A stretch of 64,000 nucleotides of DNA from Bacillus sp. EB01 (GTDB taxonomy: Bacteria; Bacillota; Bacilli; Bacillales; Cytobacillaceae): assembly GCF_000613125.1 (NCBI RefSeq), contig NZ_HG964497.1, positions 1,309,710-1,373,709 on the forward strand, read 5' to 3'. A model generated the notes under the pieces. That model had not been told where the DNA came from. It saw only the letters and a program-made list of their open reading frames with translations, and did not search any database. This document shows positions 56,072 to 64,000 of this stretch, piece after piece (within the stretch, counting starts at the first letter, position 1; every line of letters starts with the position of its first letter). A program made the translations under genes and the position numbers.

Positions 56072-57085
56072 ATGGACAAGGAAAATGCAATTGTAGTGGA
56101 AGGTCTCCGCAAAGAATTCAAGGCGTATTCGAGCAGGTCCGGCCTGGCTGGTGCCTTCAGAGACCTCTTTACACGCAATTATAAAATAGTTCCGGCCGTC
56201 AATGACATCAACTTCACTGTCAAACGAGGCGAAATGGTTGGATATATAGGTGAAAACGGTGCGGGAAAATCAACAACAATTAAAATGCTGACGGGTATCC
56301 TTACCCCGACGTCAGGAAAAATCATCGTAAATGGAATGAATCCACATAAAGAACGGGAAAAATTCACCCAGACAATCGGCGTTGTTTTTGGACAGCGCTC
56401 CCAGCTATGGTGGGATATCGCAGTCCAGGAGTCGTTCAGGCTATTGAAAAAAGTCTACAAAGTATCTGATGCGGATTATAACTCCCACATGGAACACGTC
56501 ATCAGGACTTTGGATCTCGGCCCGCTCCTGGATAAACCGGTCCGGAAATTATCGCTGGGTCAGCGTATGCGCTGTGAGCTTGCAGCCGCATTGATCCATA
56601 ATCCGCCACTCCTATTTCTTGATGAACCGACAATAGGGCTTGATGTTCTTGTGAAGCTGAAAATCCGGGAGTTCCTAAAGGAAATAAACGAAAAATATAA
56701 CACGACAATTTTATTAACCACTCATGATCTTACTGATATCGAAGCTCTATGTGAACGTGTCGTCATGCTGGATGAAGGAAAAATCATCTATGATGGCGCG
56801 CTTCAAAACCTGAAGGACAAATGGGGCGAAGGGAAGATACTGCAATTCCAATTCCTCGAGCAAACGGATTTGGCCAGGCTCCAGCATCTAACCTCGGGAC
56901 TCCCAGTTAAATGGGAAATGGACGAAAAAGGTCAAATATTCTCTGCGCAGACGGACGATGTAGATGAAATCATCTCCCAGATCATCGCCCGGGTGGTTTC
57001 TGTCCTCAAAGTAAAAGATGTAAAAATAAATGAAACATCGACTGAGGAAATCATTCGCAATATATACGAAAAAGGTTCAGCATAG
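56072..57085 (+). CDS. ABC transporter ATP-binding protein (ABC-2 exporter)
   Basis: A 337-residue ATPase: Walker A GENGAGKST (about residue 66), signature LSLGQRMR (about 164), Walker B LLFLDEPTIGLD, H-loop LLTTHD; about 90 C-terminal residues follow the core. It is the type of ATPase found with DUF990/ABC-2 permeases, including the viologen-exporter-like family. The ATG at 56072 follows AGGAGG; an in-frame TTG at 56066 is closer to the site. It is first gene of a three-gene operon with two permeases 11 bases downstream. Confidence 0.9.
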   Translation: MDKENAIVVEGLRKEFKAYSSRSGLAGAFRDLFTRNYKIVPAVNDINFTVKRGEMVGYIGENGAGKSTTIKMLTGILTPTSGKIIVNGMNPHKEREKFTQTIGVVFGQRSQLWWDIAVQESFRLLKKVYKVSDADYNSHMEHVIRTLDLGPLLDKPVRKLSLGQRMRCELAAALIHNPPLLFLDEPTIGLDVLVKLKIREFLKEINEKYNTTILLTTHDLTDIEALCERVVMLDEGKIIYDGALQNLKDKWGEGKILQFQFLEQTDLARLQHLTSGLPVKWEMDEKGQIFSAQTDDVDEIISQIIARVVSVLKVKDVKINETSTEEIIRNIYEKGSA

Positions 57086-57096
57086 GGGGGCGTAAG

Positions 57097-57888
57097 ATGG
57101 ATAAATACCTTGAAATGGTAAGGATCCGTTTTTTAATGATGCTTGCCTATAGGACAAATTACTACACAGGCATCCTAATTTACAGCATCAATATCGGTGC
57201 TTACTATTTCCTTTGGGAGGCAATATATAGCGGGAAAGACCAAATCCAGGGGCTGTCGGTAGGACAAATGACTACGTATGTGGCTATCGCCTGGATGGCA
57301 AGGGCGTTTTATTTCAATAACCTTGACCGGGAAATGGCGCAGGAAATCATGGAGGGGAAAGTTGCGATCGAGCTGATCCGCCCATACAGCTACCTGGGGA
57401 TGAAAATGATGCAGGGATTCGGTGAAGGGATATTCCGCCTTTTCTTTTTCTCGGTACCCGGAATGATCATTGTTATGCTTATTTTCCCAGTCAGGCTGCC
57501 GCTTGATCCGGTAATCTGGGGGCTGTTTGCAGTATCCATAACCTTCAGTTTTCTGATCAACACACAAATCAATTTGCTGACAGGTATCACGACTTTCTTC
57601 TTATATAATAATGCCGGCCTGATTCGGGCGAAGCGGGTTGTCATCGATCTATTTTCCGGACTGCTCCTGCCGATGAGCTTCTTTCCAGGCTGGGCTCAAG
57701 AAATCATGAAATACTTGCCATTCCAGGGAATCAGCTATATTCCGAGCATGATAGTGACTAAGGGTTTCACCGGCAGCCAGGTAGTTGAAGCACTGCTTCA
57801 GCAAGCAGTATGGGTCCTCATCCTGCTTGTACCAATTTATATTTTGTGGCAGCTGGCGAAAAAACAGCTTATTATCCAGGGGGGCTGA
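57097..57888 (+). CDS. ABC-2 type permease, DUF990 family, first subunit
   Basis: A 263-residue integral membrane protein with about six helices; INIGAYYFLWEAIYSG, NNLDREMAQEIMEGKVAIELIRPYSYLGMKM and LFSGLLLPMSFFPGW are typical of this ABC-2 permease family. With the next gene it forms a heterodimeric export channel energised by the upstream ATPase. The substrate is unknown. GGGGGG precedes the ATG. Confidence 0.87.
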   Translation: MDKYLEMVRIRFLMMLAYRTNYYTGILIYSINIGAYYFLWEAIYSGKDQIQGLSVGQMTTYVAIAWMARAFYFNNLDREMAQEIMEGKVAIELIRPYSYLGMKMMQGFGEGIFRLFFFSVPGMIIVMLIFPVRLPLDPVIWGLFAVSITFSFLINTQINLLTGITTFFLYNNAGLIRAKRVVIDLFSGLLLPMSFFPGWAQEIMKYLPFQGISYIPSMIVTKGFTGSQVVEALLQQAVWVLILLVPIYILWQLAKKQLIIQGG

Positions 57889-57890
57889 CC

Positions 57891-58676
57891 ATGTTTTACG
57901 GATCAATGTTTTTTCAGTATGCGGGACAATATATGAAAACCCGGCTTCAGTACAGGGCTGATCTGGTTGTAGAAATTTTTTCGGACCTGCTGTCCCAGGC
58001 TGTCAATTTCATTTTCATCCTTGTCGTTTTTGGCCATACATCGCTCTTAAACGGCTGGACAAGAGATGAAATTATCTTTATATATGGATTCTTTCTTGTT
58101 CCATATGCTGTCTTTTCGGCTTTTTTTAATATATGGGATTTTAATGAGCGGTACATCGTAAAAGGGGAGCTTGACCGGATCTTGACTCGGCCGATTCATA
58201 GCCTGTTCCAGATCATTCTTGAACGGCTTGAATTGGAAGCCCTCTTTGGAGCAGTGACAGGGATAGCCGTCATGTGGTATGCCGGACAGAACCTCGGCCT
58301 TGAACTTGTCTGGTATGATGTGCTCATCTTCCTGCTGTTTGTGGCCGGAGGGGCACTCATTTATGGAGGCGTCTTCGTAATGCTTGCCTGCATCAGCTTC
58401 TGGGCCGATGCAAAGACCTCGATCATGCCAATGATGTACAATATTGGAAACTACGGAAGATACCCGGTAGATATTTATAATAAAGCCATCCGCTTCGTCC
58501 TCACCTGGATTTTGCCATTTGCTTTCGTTGGCGTGTACCCAGCCGCATACTTCCTTGGCAGGGAGGAATGGTTTGGCTACGCGTTCCTGACACCGCTCAT
58601 GGGAATTATCTTTTTCGCAGTCTCTGTCCTGCTTTGGAATCAGGGAGTAAAGAAATACAGAGGTGCCGGAAATTAA
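57891..58676 (+). CDS. ABC-2 type permease, DUF990 family, second subunit
   Basis: A 261-residue membrane protein, six hydrophobic segments; YRADLVVEIFSDLLSQAVNF, FNERYIVKGELDRILTRPIHSLFQ and FVGVYPAAYFLGR are conserved. It partners the preceding permease, from which it is separated by two bases. The ATG at 57891 is chosen for the GGGGGG site; the frame upstream lies within the neighbour. Confidence 0.87.
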   Translation: MFYGSMFFQYAGQYMKTRLQYRADLVVEIFSDLLSQAVNFIFILVVFGHTSLLNGWTRDEIIFIYGFFLVPYAVFSAFFNIWDFNERYIVKGELDRILTRPIHSLFQIILERLELEALFGAVTGIAVMWYAGQNLGLELVWYDVLIFLLFVAGGALIYGGVFVMLACISFWADAKTSIMPMMYNIGNYGRYPVDIYNKAIRFVLTWILPFAFVGVYPAAYFLGREEWFGYAFLTPLMGIIFFAVSVLLWNQGVKKYRGAGN

Positions 58677-58713
58677 CAACTAATACAGTCCGCCATACCC
58701 GCATATAGTTAGA

Positions 58714-59142
58714 ATGGACAAACATAAGCGGGTGGTGGGCGATTTGTTTTATTTTTTATTGGCTGGAACAAGCTTTTGCCTGTTCATGAGCCTCAAAACA
58801 CTATTTACACCGAACCAGGTTAGAGGCAGGATTGTATCGTTTGAAAACTTCCTATTTCTAGGGATGATTTATTTTACAGTGCTCGTTGGTTTTGGAATGA
58901 TTTACTTATTGCTCGGCCTCTATGCAGAACCCGTCCTCGCAGATCCACATGCTGCTTCAAAACAGTTCATTCATCAAGCAGAATCCTCCATTTACTTCAG
59001 TGCCATGACCCTATTCTCGGTTGGCCCCGGCGATGTTGTGCCACTCGGCGCAGGCAGGTGGATTGCCATCCTCGAAGCACTGATCGGCTACACCATCCCG
59101 GCGGCCTTTGTCGCAAAAGCTGTCATGGACTGGGAAAAATAA
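58714..59142 (+). CDS. Two-TM potassium-channel-like protein with variant filter
   Basis: A 142-residue membrane protein with one helix at about 10-30, one at 45-68, a pore-loop region SSIYFSAMTLFSVGPGDVVPLG (about 93-113), and a last helix. The loop is that of a two-TM K+ channel (family filter T-x-G-Y-G-D), but reads S-V-G-P-G-D. Selectivity is therefore uncertain. The ATG at 58714 lacks a ribosome site; a TTG at 58744 has GGTGG 6 bases upstream and may be the true start. Location 37 bases after the ABC-2 genes suggests possible cotranscription. Confidence 0.75.
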   Translation: MDKHKRVVGDLFYFLLAGTSFCLFMSLKTLFTPNQVRGRIVSFENFLFLGMIYFTVLVGFGMIYLLLGLYAEPVLADPHAASKQFIHQAESSIYFSAMTLFSVGPGDVVPLGAGRWIAILEALIGYTIPAAFVAKAVMDWEK

Positions 59143-59175
59143 GTTCGAATTAACCCCTTTCTTTTTTTATGAACT

Positions 59176-59321
59176 GTCTAGCTCCAGCGCCTAGCGCCTA
59201 GTGAACTTCGGTCCCCTCGTTACGATAAGTCAACATCGATTCGCTAGCGCTCATCGTGTTTCCTTTATCTCCTTCGAGGCCCTCCAGTCCATACGGCGCT
59301 GAGCAAGGCGCTTGCGCTTTT
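59176..59321. repeat. Dispersed foldback repeat, copy D (short, diverged)
   Basis: Starts GTCTAGCTCC and ends GCAAGGCGCTTGCGCTTTT. It shares the GATAAGTCA and TCGTG-TTCCTTTATCTC blocks with copies A-C. Unlike the other copies, no minus-strand gene ends at its right edge. It lies in the 270-base gap between the channel gene and bcp, which holds no other recognised feature. Confidence 0.8.
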
Positions 59322-59416
59322 CTGATTGGCCAACGCTTTACGGAGAGCATCTCAGTTGTGCTACGCCAAAGAATTGGATAGGCTAAAATTAAGACATATA
59401 CATAGGAGTGAGTTAC

Positions 59417-59884
59417 ATGGCAATCCAACCAGGCTTACCGGCACCAGACTTCAGTCTGCCGGCTGGGAACGGGGAGACAGTAGCACTGTCTGATTTCAGA
59501 GGCAAAAATGTAGTGCTTTATTTTTACCCAAAGGACATGACACCAGGGTGTACGACTGAAGCGTGTGACTTCAGGGATCATCATAAAAGTTTTGAGGATG
59601 CCAATGCCGTTATTATCGGCATAAGTCCCGATCCTGTCGAACGCCATCAGAAATTTTCCGAGAAACATGGCCTTCCCTTTTTGCTTCTGGCCGATACTGA
59701 CCATAAAGTTGCCGAAGCATACGAAGTCTGGAAACTAAAAAAGAACTTTGGCAAGGAATATATGGGTATCGAACGAAGCACGTTTGTTATTGATGAACAA
59801 GGTAGAATTGCCAAGGAATGGCGCGCTGTAAAGGTAAAGGGGCACGTTGAGGAAGCACTTGAATTTCTCCGGTTAAATTCTTAA
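59417..59884 (+). CDS. bcp: Thioredoxin-dependent thiol peroxidase, Bcp (YgaF)
   Basis: A 155-residue peroxiredoxin. Peroxidatic Cys45 and resolving Cys50 are in MTPGCTTEACDFRD (Cys-x4-Cys, Bcp type). It reduces hydrogen and alkyl peroxides with thioredoxin in the cytoplasm. The ATG at 59417 is 8 bases after AGGAG; a start at 59408 would overlap that site. Its closeness to perR fits a peroxide defence role, but no Per box was seen directly upstream. Confidence 0.94.
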   Translation: MAIQPGLPAPDFSLPAGNGETVALSDFRGKNVVLYFYPKDMTPGCTTEACDFRDHHKSFEDANAVIIGISPDPVERHQKFSEKHGLPFLLLADTDHKVAEAYEVWKLKKNFGKEYMGIERSTFVIDEQGRIAKEWRAVKVKGHVEEALEFLRLNS

Positions 59885-60213
59885 TTAAAAACGATGTATG
59901 ACCGGGACAAAGCTGAAAATAAGTGCGTTACTGAAAGTTCAGTTCAGCAATATGAAAGACAAAGGAATTCCTCGGGGGATTTTAGGACCAGAGGAATTCT
60001 TGTTTGTATATGCCTATTTTTCTTGATAAAGGCTACTGTCCATGCAATTAAACAACGGTGGAATACATTATATTAGGGCATACCTCCTCAGATATCCTTT
60101 TAAAGGACCGGACTTCCGGTCCTCTTTTTAATTGCTAGAATTTTTAAGAAACACGGGTGAGGTGGTATGATTTAAGAAAATACAGATTATTTATTATTGT
60201 AGGGGTTGTTACT
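59885..60213. other. bcp to hydroxyacid dehydrogenase intergenic region
   Basis: About 330 bases. It contains the terminator at 60102-60129. A 60-codon frame (59894-60076) has a hydrophobic stretch but no ribosome site and was not accepted. A leftover open frame upstream of 60214 is also unlikely to be translated. Confidence 0.45.
60102..60129 (+). terminator. Terminator after bcp region
   Basis: AAAGGACCGG and CCGGTCCTCT arms with a 4-base loop run into TTTTT. Confidence 0.85.
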
Positions 60214-61164
60214 ATGAAAATATTGTTTACGTTTATTCCACCCGAGAAACTAAGGGACCAACTGAAGGTAAATTTTCCAAAGATAAGCTTTCACTATGCA
60301 AAAGGGCCAGATGCGGCAGGGAAGGAACTTATAGAAGCGGAGGTTATTGTTACATATGGAGAAGATTTAAACGAAGACTATATACATATGGCACAGAATC
60401 TGAAGTGGATTATGATTATGTCTGCTGGGATGGAAAGGATGCCTTTTGAGGCATGTGAAAAGAAGGGGATCGTTGTTACAAATGCCAGGGGAATTCATAA
60501 AATCCCAATGGCTGAGTTTACACTCGGAACCATGCTGCAACATATAAAAAAATTCCCGGAAATCCTTAGGAATGAACAGCTTGAAGATTGGAATCGCAAA
60601 GTTAAAGTGGGAGAATTGGCCGACAAACATGTCCTTATTCTAGGGATTGGGGCAATAGGGGGAGAAATTGCCCGTCTTTCAAAAGCGTTCCGAATGAAGG
60701 TCACTGGCATTAATCGTAGCGGCAGGCCACACGAGGATGCGGATGTCACAGACACTTTTTCAAATCTTGATAAATACATTTCAAGGGCTGATTTTATTGT
60801 TTCTGTTCTACCAAGCACAGGTGAAACTAGATACTTGCTGACGGAACGGCATTTCAGGATGATGAAGCCTTCAGCTGCTTTCATCAATATTGGCAGGGGT
60901 GATCTGGTTGAAGAGGGGACAATTCTTAAAGTTATGCAGGAAAATGTAATTGCTCATGCCTATCTTGATGTATTTGAGAAGGAGCCGTTGCCAAAAGGGC
61001 ATCCATTTTGGCAAATGGAAAATATTACAGTGACACCGCACTTATCAAGTATTACACAGCACTATCTTCCTCGCTCTTTCGAGATTTTTGAACACAACCT
61101 CTTTGTATATTGTAATAACGAGAATAATTACATCAATTTAATTAATTTAAAAAGGGGATATTAA
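60214..61164 (+). CDS. D-isomer-specific 2-hydroxyacid dehydrogenase
   Basis: A 316-residue NAD(P)-dependent enzyme: Rossmann loop GIGAIGGEIA (about 145), catalytic Arg in the SVLPSTGETR region, NIGRGDLVEE, Glu region DVFEKEPLP, and catalytic His in TPHLSS. N-terminal lobe includes TYGEDLNEDYI and SAGMERMP. It resembles phosphoglycerate-dehydrogenase-like or glyoxylate-reductase-like members; substrate unknown. The ATG at 60214 is preceded by AGGGG. The adenosyltransferase gene starts two bases after its stop, so both are likely expressed together. Confidence 0.88.
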   Translation: MKILFTFIPPEKLRDQLKVNFPKISFHYAKGPDAAGKELIEAEVIVTYGEDLNEDYIHMAQNLKWIMIMSAGMERMPFEACEKKGIVVTNARGIHKIPMAEFTLGTMLQHIKKFPEILRNEQLEDWNRKVKVGELADKHVLILGIGAIGGEIARLSKAFRMKVTGINRSGRPHEDADVTDTFSNLDKYISRADFIVSVLPSTGETRYLLTERHFRMMKPSAAFINIGRGDLVEEGTILKVMQENVIAHAYLDVFEKEPLPKGHPFWQMENITVTPHLSSITQHYLPRSFEIFEHNLFVYCNNENNYINLINLKRGY

Positions 61165-61166
61165 AT

Positions 61167-61718
61167 ATGAAAATTTATACTAAGTCCGGCGACAAGGGAA
61201 CTACATCACTAATATACGGAAGCAGGGTTAATAAAAATGATGCGAGAGTTGAAGCGTATGGAACCTGTGACGAAGCAAACACTGTAATTGGACTGGCACT
61301 TTCTTATCTAAAGAACGAGTTTTTTCCTGGTAAGGAAACTGTAGATGAAGTCTATCACAAAATCCAGACACAGCTTTTTCATGTTGGAGCAGAATTGGCA
61401 ACGCCTGAAGGTAAAGAGGTGAAGTGGAAGATAAGTGTGGAGGATTTAAATGAAATGGAGAAGCAAATTGATGAATGGGATTCAACTTTGCCGCAGCTTA
61501 CTACATTTATCCTTCCGGGTGGGCATCCAGCGGGGGCAGCTTTCCATGTTGCCAGAACAGTGGTTAGACGCGCCGAACGGATAGCCGTATCCCTCGGTGA
61601 CTCTGTAAATCCTTTGGTTTTCTCATATTTAAACCGCCTTTCTGACATGCTATTTGTGACGGCTCGATTTGTAAATTACAAACTGGGAGCTGAAGAGAAA
61701 AATCTTCATCAGGAATGA
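61167..61718 (+). CDS. Cob(I)yrinic acid a,c-diamide adenosyltransferase, PduO type
   Basis: A 183-residue PduO-type ATP:cob(I)alamin adenosyltransferase: TKSGDKGTTSLIYG (ATP-binding N-terminus), EAYGTCDEANTVIGLA, and the ATP/corrin region RTVVRRAERIAVSLG with NRLSDMLFV. It acts as a homotrimer, making adenosylcobalamin from cob(I)alamin; B. subtilis YvqK is homologous. GGGG precedes the ATG. Its coupling to the dehydrogenase is not explained by a known pathway. Confidence 0.92.
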   Translation: MKIYTKSGDKGTTSLIYGSRVNKNDARVEAYGTCDEANTVIGLALSYLKNEFFPGKETVDEVYHKIQTQLFHVGAELATPEGKEVKWKISVEDLNEMEKQIDEWDSTLPQLTTFILPGGHPAGAAFHVARTVVRRAERIAVSLGDSVNPLVFSYLNRLSDMLFVTARFVNYKLGAEEKNLHQE

Positions 61719-61757
61719 TTTGGAAATCATATTTAACCCAGTAAATAAGCAGGTGTA

Positions 61758-61804
61758 TTGACAAAATAGACTTATAGGTCTTAAACTAATTATAACAATT
61801 ATAA
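61758..61804 (+). promoter_or_regulatory. perR promoter with Per box
   Basis: TTGACA (61758-61763) with a likely -10 TAAACT (61782-61787, 18-bp spacing). TTATAACAATTATAA at 61790-61804 matches the PerR box TTATAATNATTATAA at all but one position and covers the transcription start. Autorepression, as in B. subtilis, is inferred. Confidence 0.82.
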
Positions 61805-61834
61805 TGTAATAATTTATTTATTGAAAAGAGGTGC

Positions 61835-62275
61835 ATGGCGGTGCCTGAACAGTTAAAGGAAGCGTTGGAAGTGTTGAAGGAAACCGGTGTGAGAATGACT
61901 CCTCAACGTCATGCGATATTAGAATTCTTAATTAACTCCATGTCGCACCCTACTGCAGACGATATCTATAAAGCATTGGAAGGGAAATTCCCTAATATGA
62001 GCGTTGCCACAGTCTACAATAACCTTCGTGTCTTTAAGGAAGTTGGACTTGTCAAGGAGCTCACTTATGGGGATGCCTCAGCCCGATTTGATTTTAGGAC
62101 AACCGACCACTATCATGTAATTTGTGAAAAGTGCAATAAAATAGTTGATTTTCATTATCCTGGCCTTGATGAAGTGGAACATCTGGCTTCTCATGTGACT
62201 GGATTCAAGGTTGGACACCATCGGATGGAAATTTACGGAGATTGTCCTGAATGTTCCGCTAAGGAAGCTCATTAA
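61835..62275 (+). CDS. perR: Peroxide stress regulator PerR (Fur family)
   Basis: A 146-residue Fur-family repressor. The winged helix ([13 protein letters not shown] ... [10 protein letters not shown]) is followed by the dimer domain. Sensor ligands His38, Asp86, His92, His94 and Asp105 and the structural Zn cysteines 97, 100, 137, 140 are all present, one position ahead of B. subtilis numbering. It senses peroxide by metal-catalysed His oxidation. The ATG at 61835 touches AGAGGTG; a GTG at 61841 is better spaced and may be the true start. Confidence 0.94.
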   Translation: MAVPEQLKEALEVLKETGVRMTPQRHAILEFLINSMSHPTADDIYKALEGKFPNMSVATVYNNLRVFKEVGLVKELTYGDASARFDFRTTDHYHVICEKCNKIVDFHYPGLDEVEHLASHVTGFKVGHHRMEIYGDCPECSAKEAH

Positions 62276-62287
62276 TCGATTTGATTC

Positions 62288-62330
62288 AAAAAAAGCGCCC
62301 AATGGGAATTCCCTTGGGCGCTTTCCTTTT
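62288..62330. terminator. Terminator between perR and ygzB
   Basis: AAAGCGCCCAA and TTGGGCGCTTT form an 11-bp stem, with GGGAATTCCC in the loop; A/T runs on both sides make it bidirectional. Confidence 0.88.
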
Positions 62331-62345
62331 TAGTTAGCAAAAAAA

Positions 62346-62696
62346 TCAAGAACGTGTTTTTCTATTATAAGACTCATCAAATTCCTTGCCTTCTAGATCC
62401 CGGTCCAAAGTTAGCGGCTCGCGGCAATACATGCACATGTCAACCCTGCCGAGTATTTTTGTGTGCTTCCCGCAATTCGGGCAAACAACTTGTACAGTTT
62501 TTGTTGAAAGCATACCAATCCAAAAATAAACTACTGTGCTTGCAATGATACAAAAGAAGCCAAGAAGCATGAAAATCGTCATGACCAACGGATGGTTTCG
62601 AAAGAAGATACCGAAATACATAACAACGAAGCCTATAAAAATCAGGCTAAGAGCAAAAGTTCGGATTTTATTTATTTTACTTGAATACTTGCCCAT
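62346..62696 (-). CDS. ygzB: YgzB family (UPF0295) membrane protein
   Basis: A 116-residue protein: two membrane helices (about 13-32 and 37-62) followed by a zinc-ribbon-like [24 protein letters not shown] and an acidic tail. It matches the UPF0295/YgzB family at the same spot as in B. subtilis, convergent with perR. Function unknown. Confidence 0.9.
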   Translation of the reverse strand: MGKYSSKINKIRTFALSLIFIGFVVMYFGIFFRNHPLVMTIFMLLGFFCIIASTVVYFWIGMLSTKTVQVVCPNCGKHTKILGRVDMCMYCREPLTLDRDLEGKEFDESYNRKTRS

Positions 62697-62841
62697 TCAT
62701 TACCCCTCCCGATTTTTAACTATAGCACACAAAGACTTGGAAAGGAACTTGGGGGAGTATGTGGTTTAACTGAAAAATGAAGAAGGAAAAAACAAAATTA
62801 TTGTCGAAACTATAGCTATAATGATTTTGGAGGAACTTAAA

Positions 62842-63702
62842 ATGGAAGATATATTACGCCCCGTGTATCAGGAGAGGGCAAGCCAAGCTAATACATTGGG
62901 AATTCTAGTGGTAGAGAAAAATCAAAGGTTCAGTCCTGCAACTGATTTTTTTGATGCGATTCTCCTCGTGATTACAAGTCAATCTGAAGAACCAATTATG
63001 ATAAAGCATTATTCATACCATGATAAGAAAGCTGCTCTTCATATAGTAACCGAAGCGCGATTGAGAGAATGGATGCTGTTGGGGACAAATAGAAAGATAT
63101 TCGAATGGCTTTATGCTGCCAAGGTTGTTTTTGACCGAAACGACTTCGTTGCTAACCTTTTAACAGAATTCAGGGATTTTCCTTTCTATGGACGGAAGCT
63201 GAAAATGGGGATTGAATTTGCAAAATTAATTCGCCGATATTTAGACGGGAAGGCGTTCTTTGATAACGGCCAATACCTCGATGCATATAATCATGTCGTT
63301 CACTCCCTGCACCATCTTGCCAGGCTGGCCGTCATTGAAAATGGATTCCATCCAGAATTAACCCTCTGGAATCAAGTGAAGCAAATCGATCCTGAGCTAT
63401 TCAAACTTTACGAAGAGCTTATTACAAGTGAGGAATCCATTGATAAGAGACTGGAGTTGCTTTTTCTTGCTAGCGAGTTTCTCATTCATTCCAGGACGAG
63501 GGGAGCGGTGGAACACTTGCTAAATATATTAAATAAAAAGGAAACTTGGTCAATTGGTGAGGCGATGAGCAATGAAGAGTTAAGCCATTACTCAGTTGAT
63601 TTAAGTGTTCTGCTTGAATACCTTGTTGAAAAACAAATTATCAGGTCAATTGAAGTTGAAACAAAAGGACAGGGATTGTATCATCGCTACTATCAAGTAT
63701 GA
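62842..63702 (+). CDS. ygxA: YgxA, nucleotidyltransferase-like protein
   Basis: A 286-residue soluble protein. An N-terminal nucleotidyltransferase-like part (FDAILLVITSQSEEPIMIKHYSYHDKKAALHIVTEARLREWML) is followed by a helical substrate-binding-like part and a C-terminal winged-helix-like end. Family members are called nucleotidyltransferase-like but the activity is unproven. The ATG at 62842 follows GGAGG by 8 bases. As in B. subtilis it is the last gene before an rRNA operon. Confidence 0.9.
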   Translation: MEDILRPVYQERASQANTLGILVVEKNQRFSPATDFFDAILLVITSQSEEPIMIKHYSYHDKKAALHIVTEARLREWMLLGTNRKIFEWLYAAKVVFDRNDFVANLLTEFRDFPFYGRKLKMGIEFAKLIRRYLDGKAFFDNGQYLDAYNHVVHSLHHLARLAVIENGFHPELTLWNQVKQIDPELFKLYEELITSEESIDKRLELLFLASEFLIHSRTRGAVEHLLNILNKKETWSIGEAMSNEELSHYSVDLSVLLEYLVEKQIIRSIEVETKGQGLYHRYYQV

Positions 63703-63759
63703 ATAATCGAGCATTAAATAAGAGAACAAAAAATTATTTCAAAAAAGTAATAAAAGCTA

Positions 63760-63788
63760 TTGACCTTTCTTCAGATACTTGTTATATT
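63760..63788 (+). promoter_or_regulatory. rRNA operon promoter P1
   Basis: -35 TTGACC (63760-63765), 17-bp spacer, -10 TATATT (63783-63788). Confidence 0.88.
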
Positions 63789-63793
63789 TATAT

Positions 63794-63831
63794 CCGTCGC
63801 TGCGAAACACACTTCATTTCTTCGCAGACGG
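63794..63831 (+). other. Hairpin between rrn P1 and P2
   Basis: CCGTCGCTGCGAA and TTCGCAGACGG form a stem of about 11 bp with a 2-base bulge. It would form only in P1 transcripts. No good U-run follows, so it is not clearly a terminator. Confidence 0.6.
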
Positions 63832-63849
63832 CGGTTGAAAAAAAGGTTG

Positions 63850-63878
63850 TTGACACAACCTTGAAGCCATGATATATT
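63850..63878 (+). promoter_or_regulatory. rRNA operon promoter P2
   Basis: -35 TTGACA (63850-63855), 17-bp spacer, -10 TATATT (63873-63878). This is the usual tandem promoter pair of Bacillus rRNA operons. Confidence 0.92.
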
Positions 63879-63885
63879 AATAAAG

Positions 63886-64000
63886 TCGCCTGAACGCGAC
63901 AGTGAAACAAATTGCTCTTTGAAAACTAAACAAACAAGCGTCAACAAACAATAATATTTTGATGGCTTCGGCCATCAGCCAACGTAACTTTATGAGCTAA
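63886..64000 (+). other. 16S rRNA leader (16S gene starts beyond the window)
   Basis: After P2 come a GTCGC/GCGAC hairpin (63886-63900), the antitermination boxA TGCTCTTTGAAAACT (63913-63927), and a GATGGC-TTCG-GCCATC tetraloop hairpin (63961-63976). The terminal GTAACTTTATGAGCTAA is the stretch that normally stands a few tens of bases before the 16S 5' end in bacilli. The 16S signature GAGTTTGATCCTGG is not yet reached. Confidence 0.9.

Noticed and set aside
59894..60076. 60-codon frame with a hydrophobic segment after bcp
   Set aside because: No ribosome site before the ATG, no recognised family, and it lies between the bcp stop and a terminator.

Overview
The window is chromosomal DNA from a low-GC, endospore-forming Firmicute of the Bacillaceae (Bacillus sensu lato). 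Evidence: small acid-soluble spore proteins (SspK and the gamma-type SspE), a YhcN/YlaJ-type spore lipoprotein, strong GGAGG ribosome sites with frequent TTG/GTG starts, Fur, PerR and SAM-I regulation of Bacillus type, and a gene order from about 35.2 to 63.7 kb that follows the Bacillus subtilis yfh-yga-perR-ygxA segment up to an rRNA operon. The species cannot be named from sequence alone.

Layout. 0-3.7 kb: 3' part of a very large secreted subtilisin-like protease. 4.2-9.0 kb: a MerR/TipAS regulator and a Fur-boxed siderophore ABC importer of the YclNOPQ (petrobactin) type. 9.1-14.1 kb: a spore lipoprotein, then a SAM-I riboswitch controlling metY-metX-hom (homoserine to homocysteine); the hom start is out of frame with its own good ribosome site. 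14.2-17.4 kb: an accessory patch with a membrane protein, a decayed rfbF (glucose-1-phosphate cytidylyltransferase) remnant, an acetyltransferase and a glycerophosphodiesterase. 17.5-30.7 kb: an essentially complete arginine pathway, argCJBD-carAB-argF followed by argGH, in which three of the gaps hold short tandem satellite arrays. 30.7-35.0 kb: a secreted protein of unknown function, a nitrilase/two-GNAT operon (a split version of the YhcX fusion) and an M20 deacylase.

35.2-49 kb: yfhD, yfhE, yfhF, recX, an SDR, yfhH, sspK, yfhJ, yfhP, mutY, yfhS, fabL, sspE, ygaB, ygaC, ygaD, ygaE. 48.7-55.5 kb: a small orphan gene, an orphan glutamate synthase large subunit with a cre-like site, and gsaB. 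56-59.2 kb: an ABC-2 exporter with two permeases and a two-TM channel-like protein. 59.4-63.7 kb: bcp, a 2-hydroxyacid dehydrogenase with a cobalamin adenosyltransferase, perR with its own Per box, ygzB, ygxA. The last 300 bases are the tandem-promoter leader of an rRNA operon; the 16S gene would begin just beyond the window.

No clearly new multi-gene system is visible. The most notable unexplained signals are non-coding: (i) a dispersed foldback repeat (five copies, from GTCTAGCTCC to GGCGCTTGCGCTTTT) whose right end lies within about 3-6 bases of the stop codon of a minus-strand gene in four of five cases; (ii) four unrelated intergenic tandem arrays with periods near 21, 50, 52 and 52 bp; (iii) a cluster of DnaA-box sequences near 35.1 kb; (iv) a one-base frame conflict at the start of hom.
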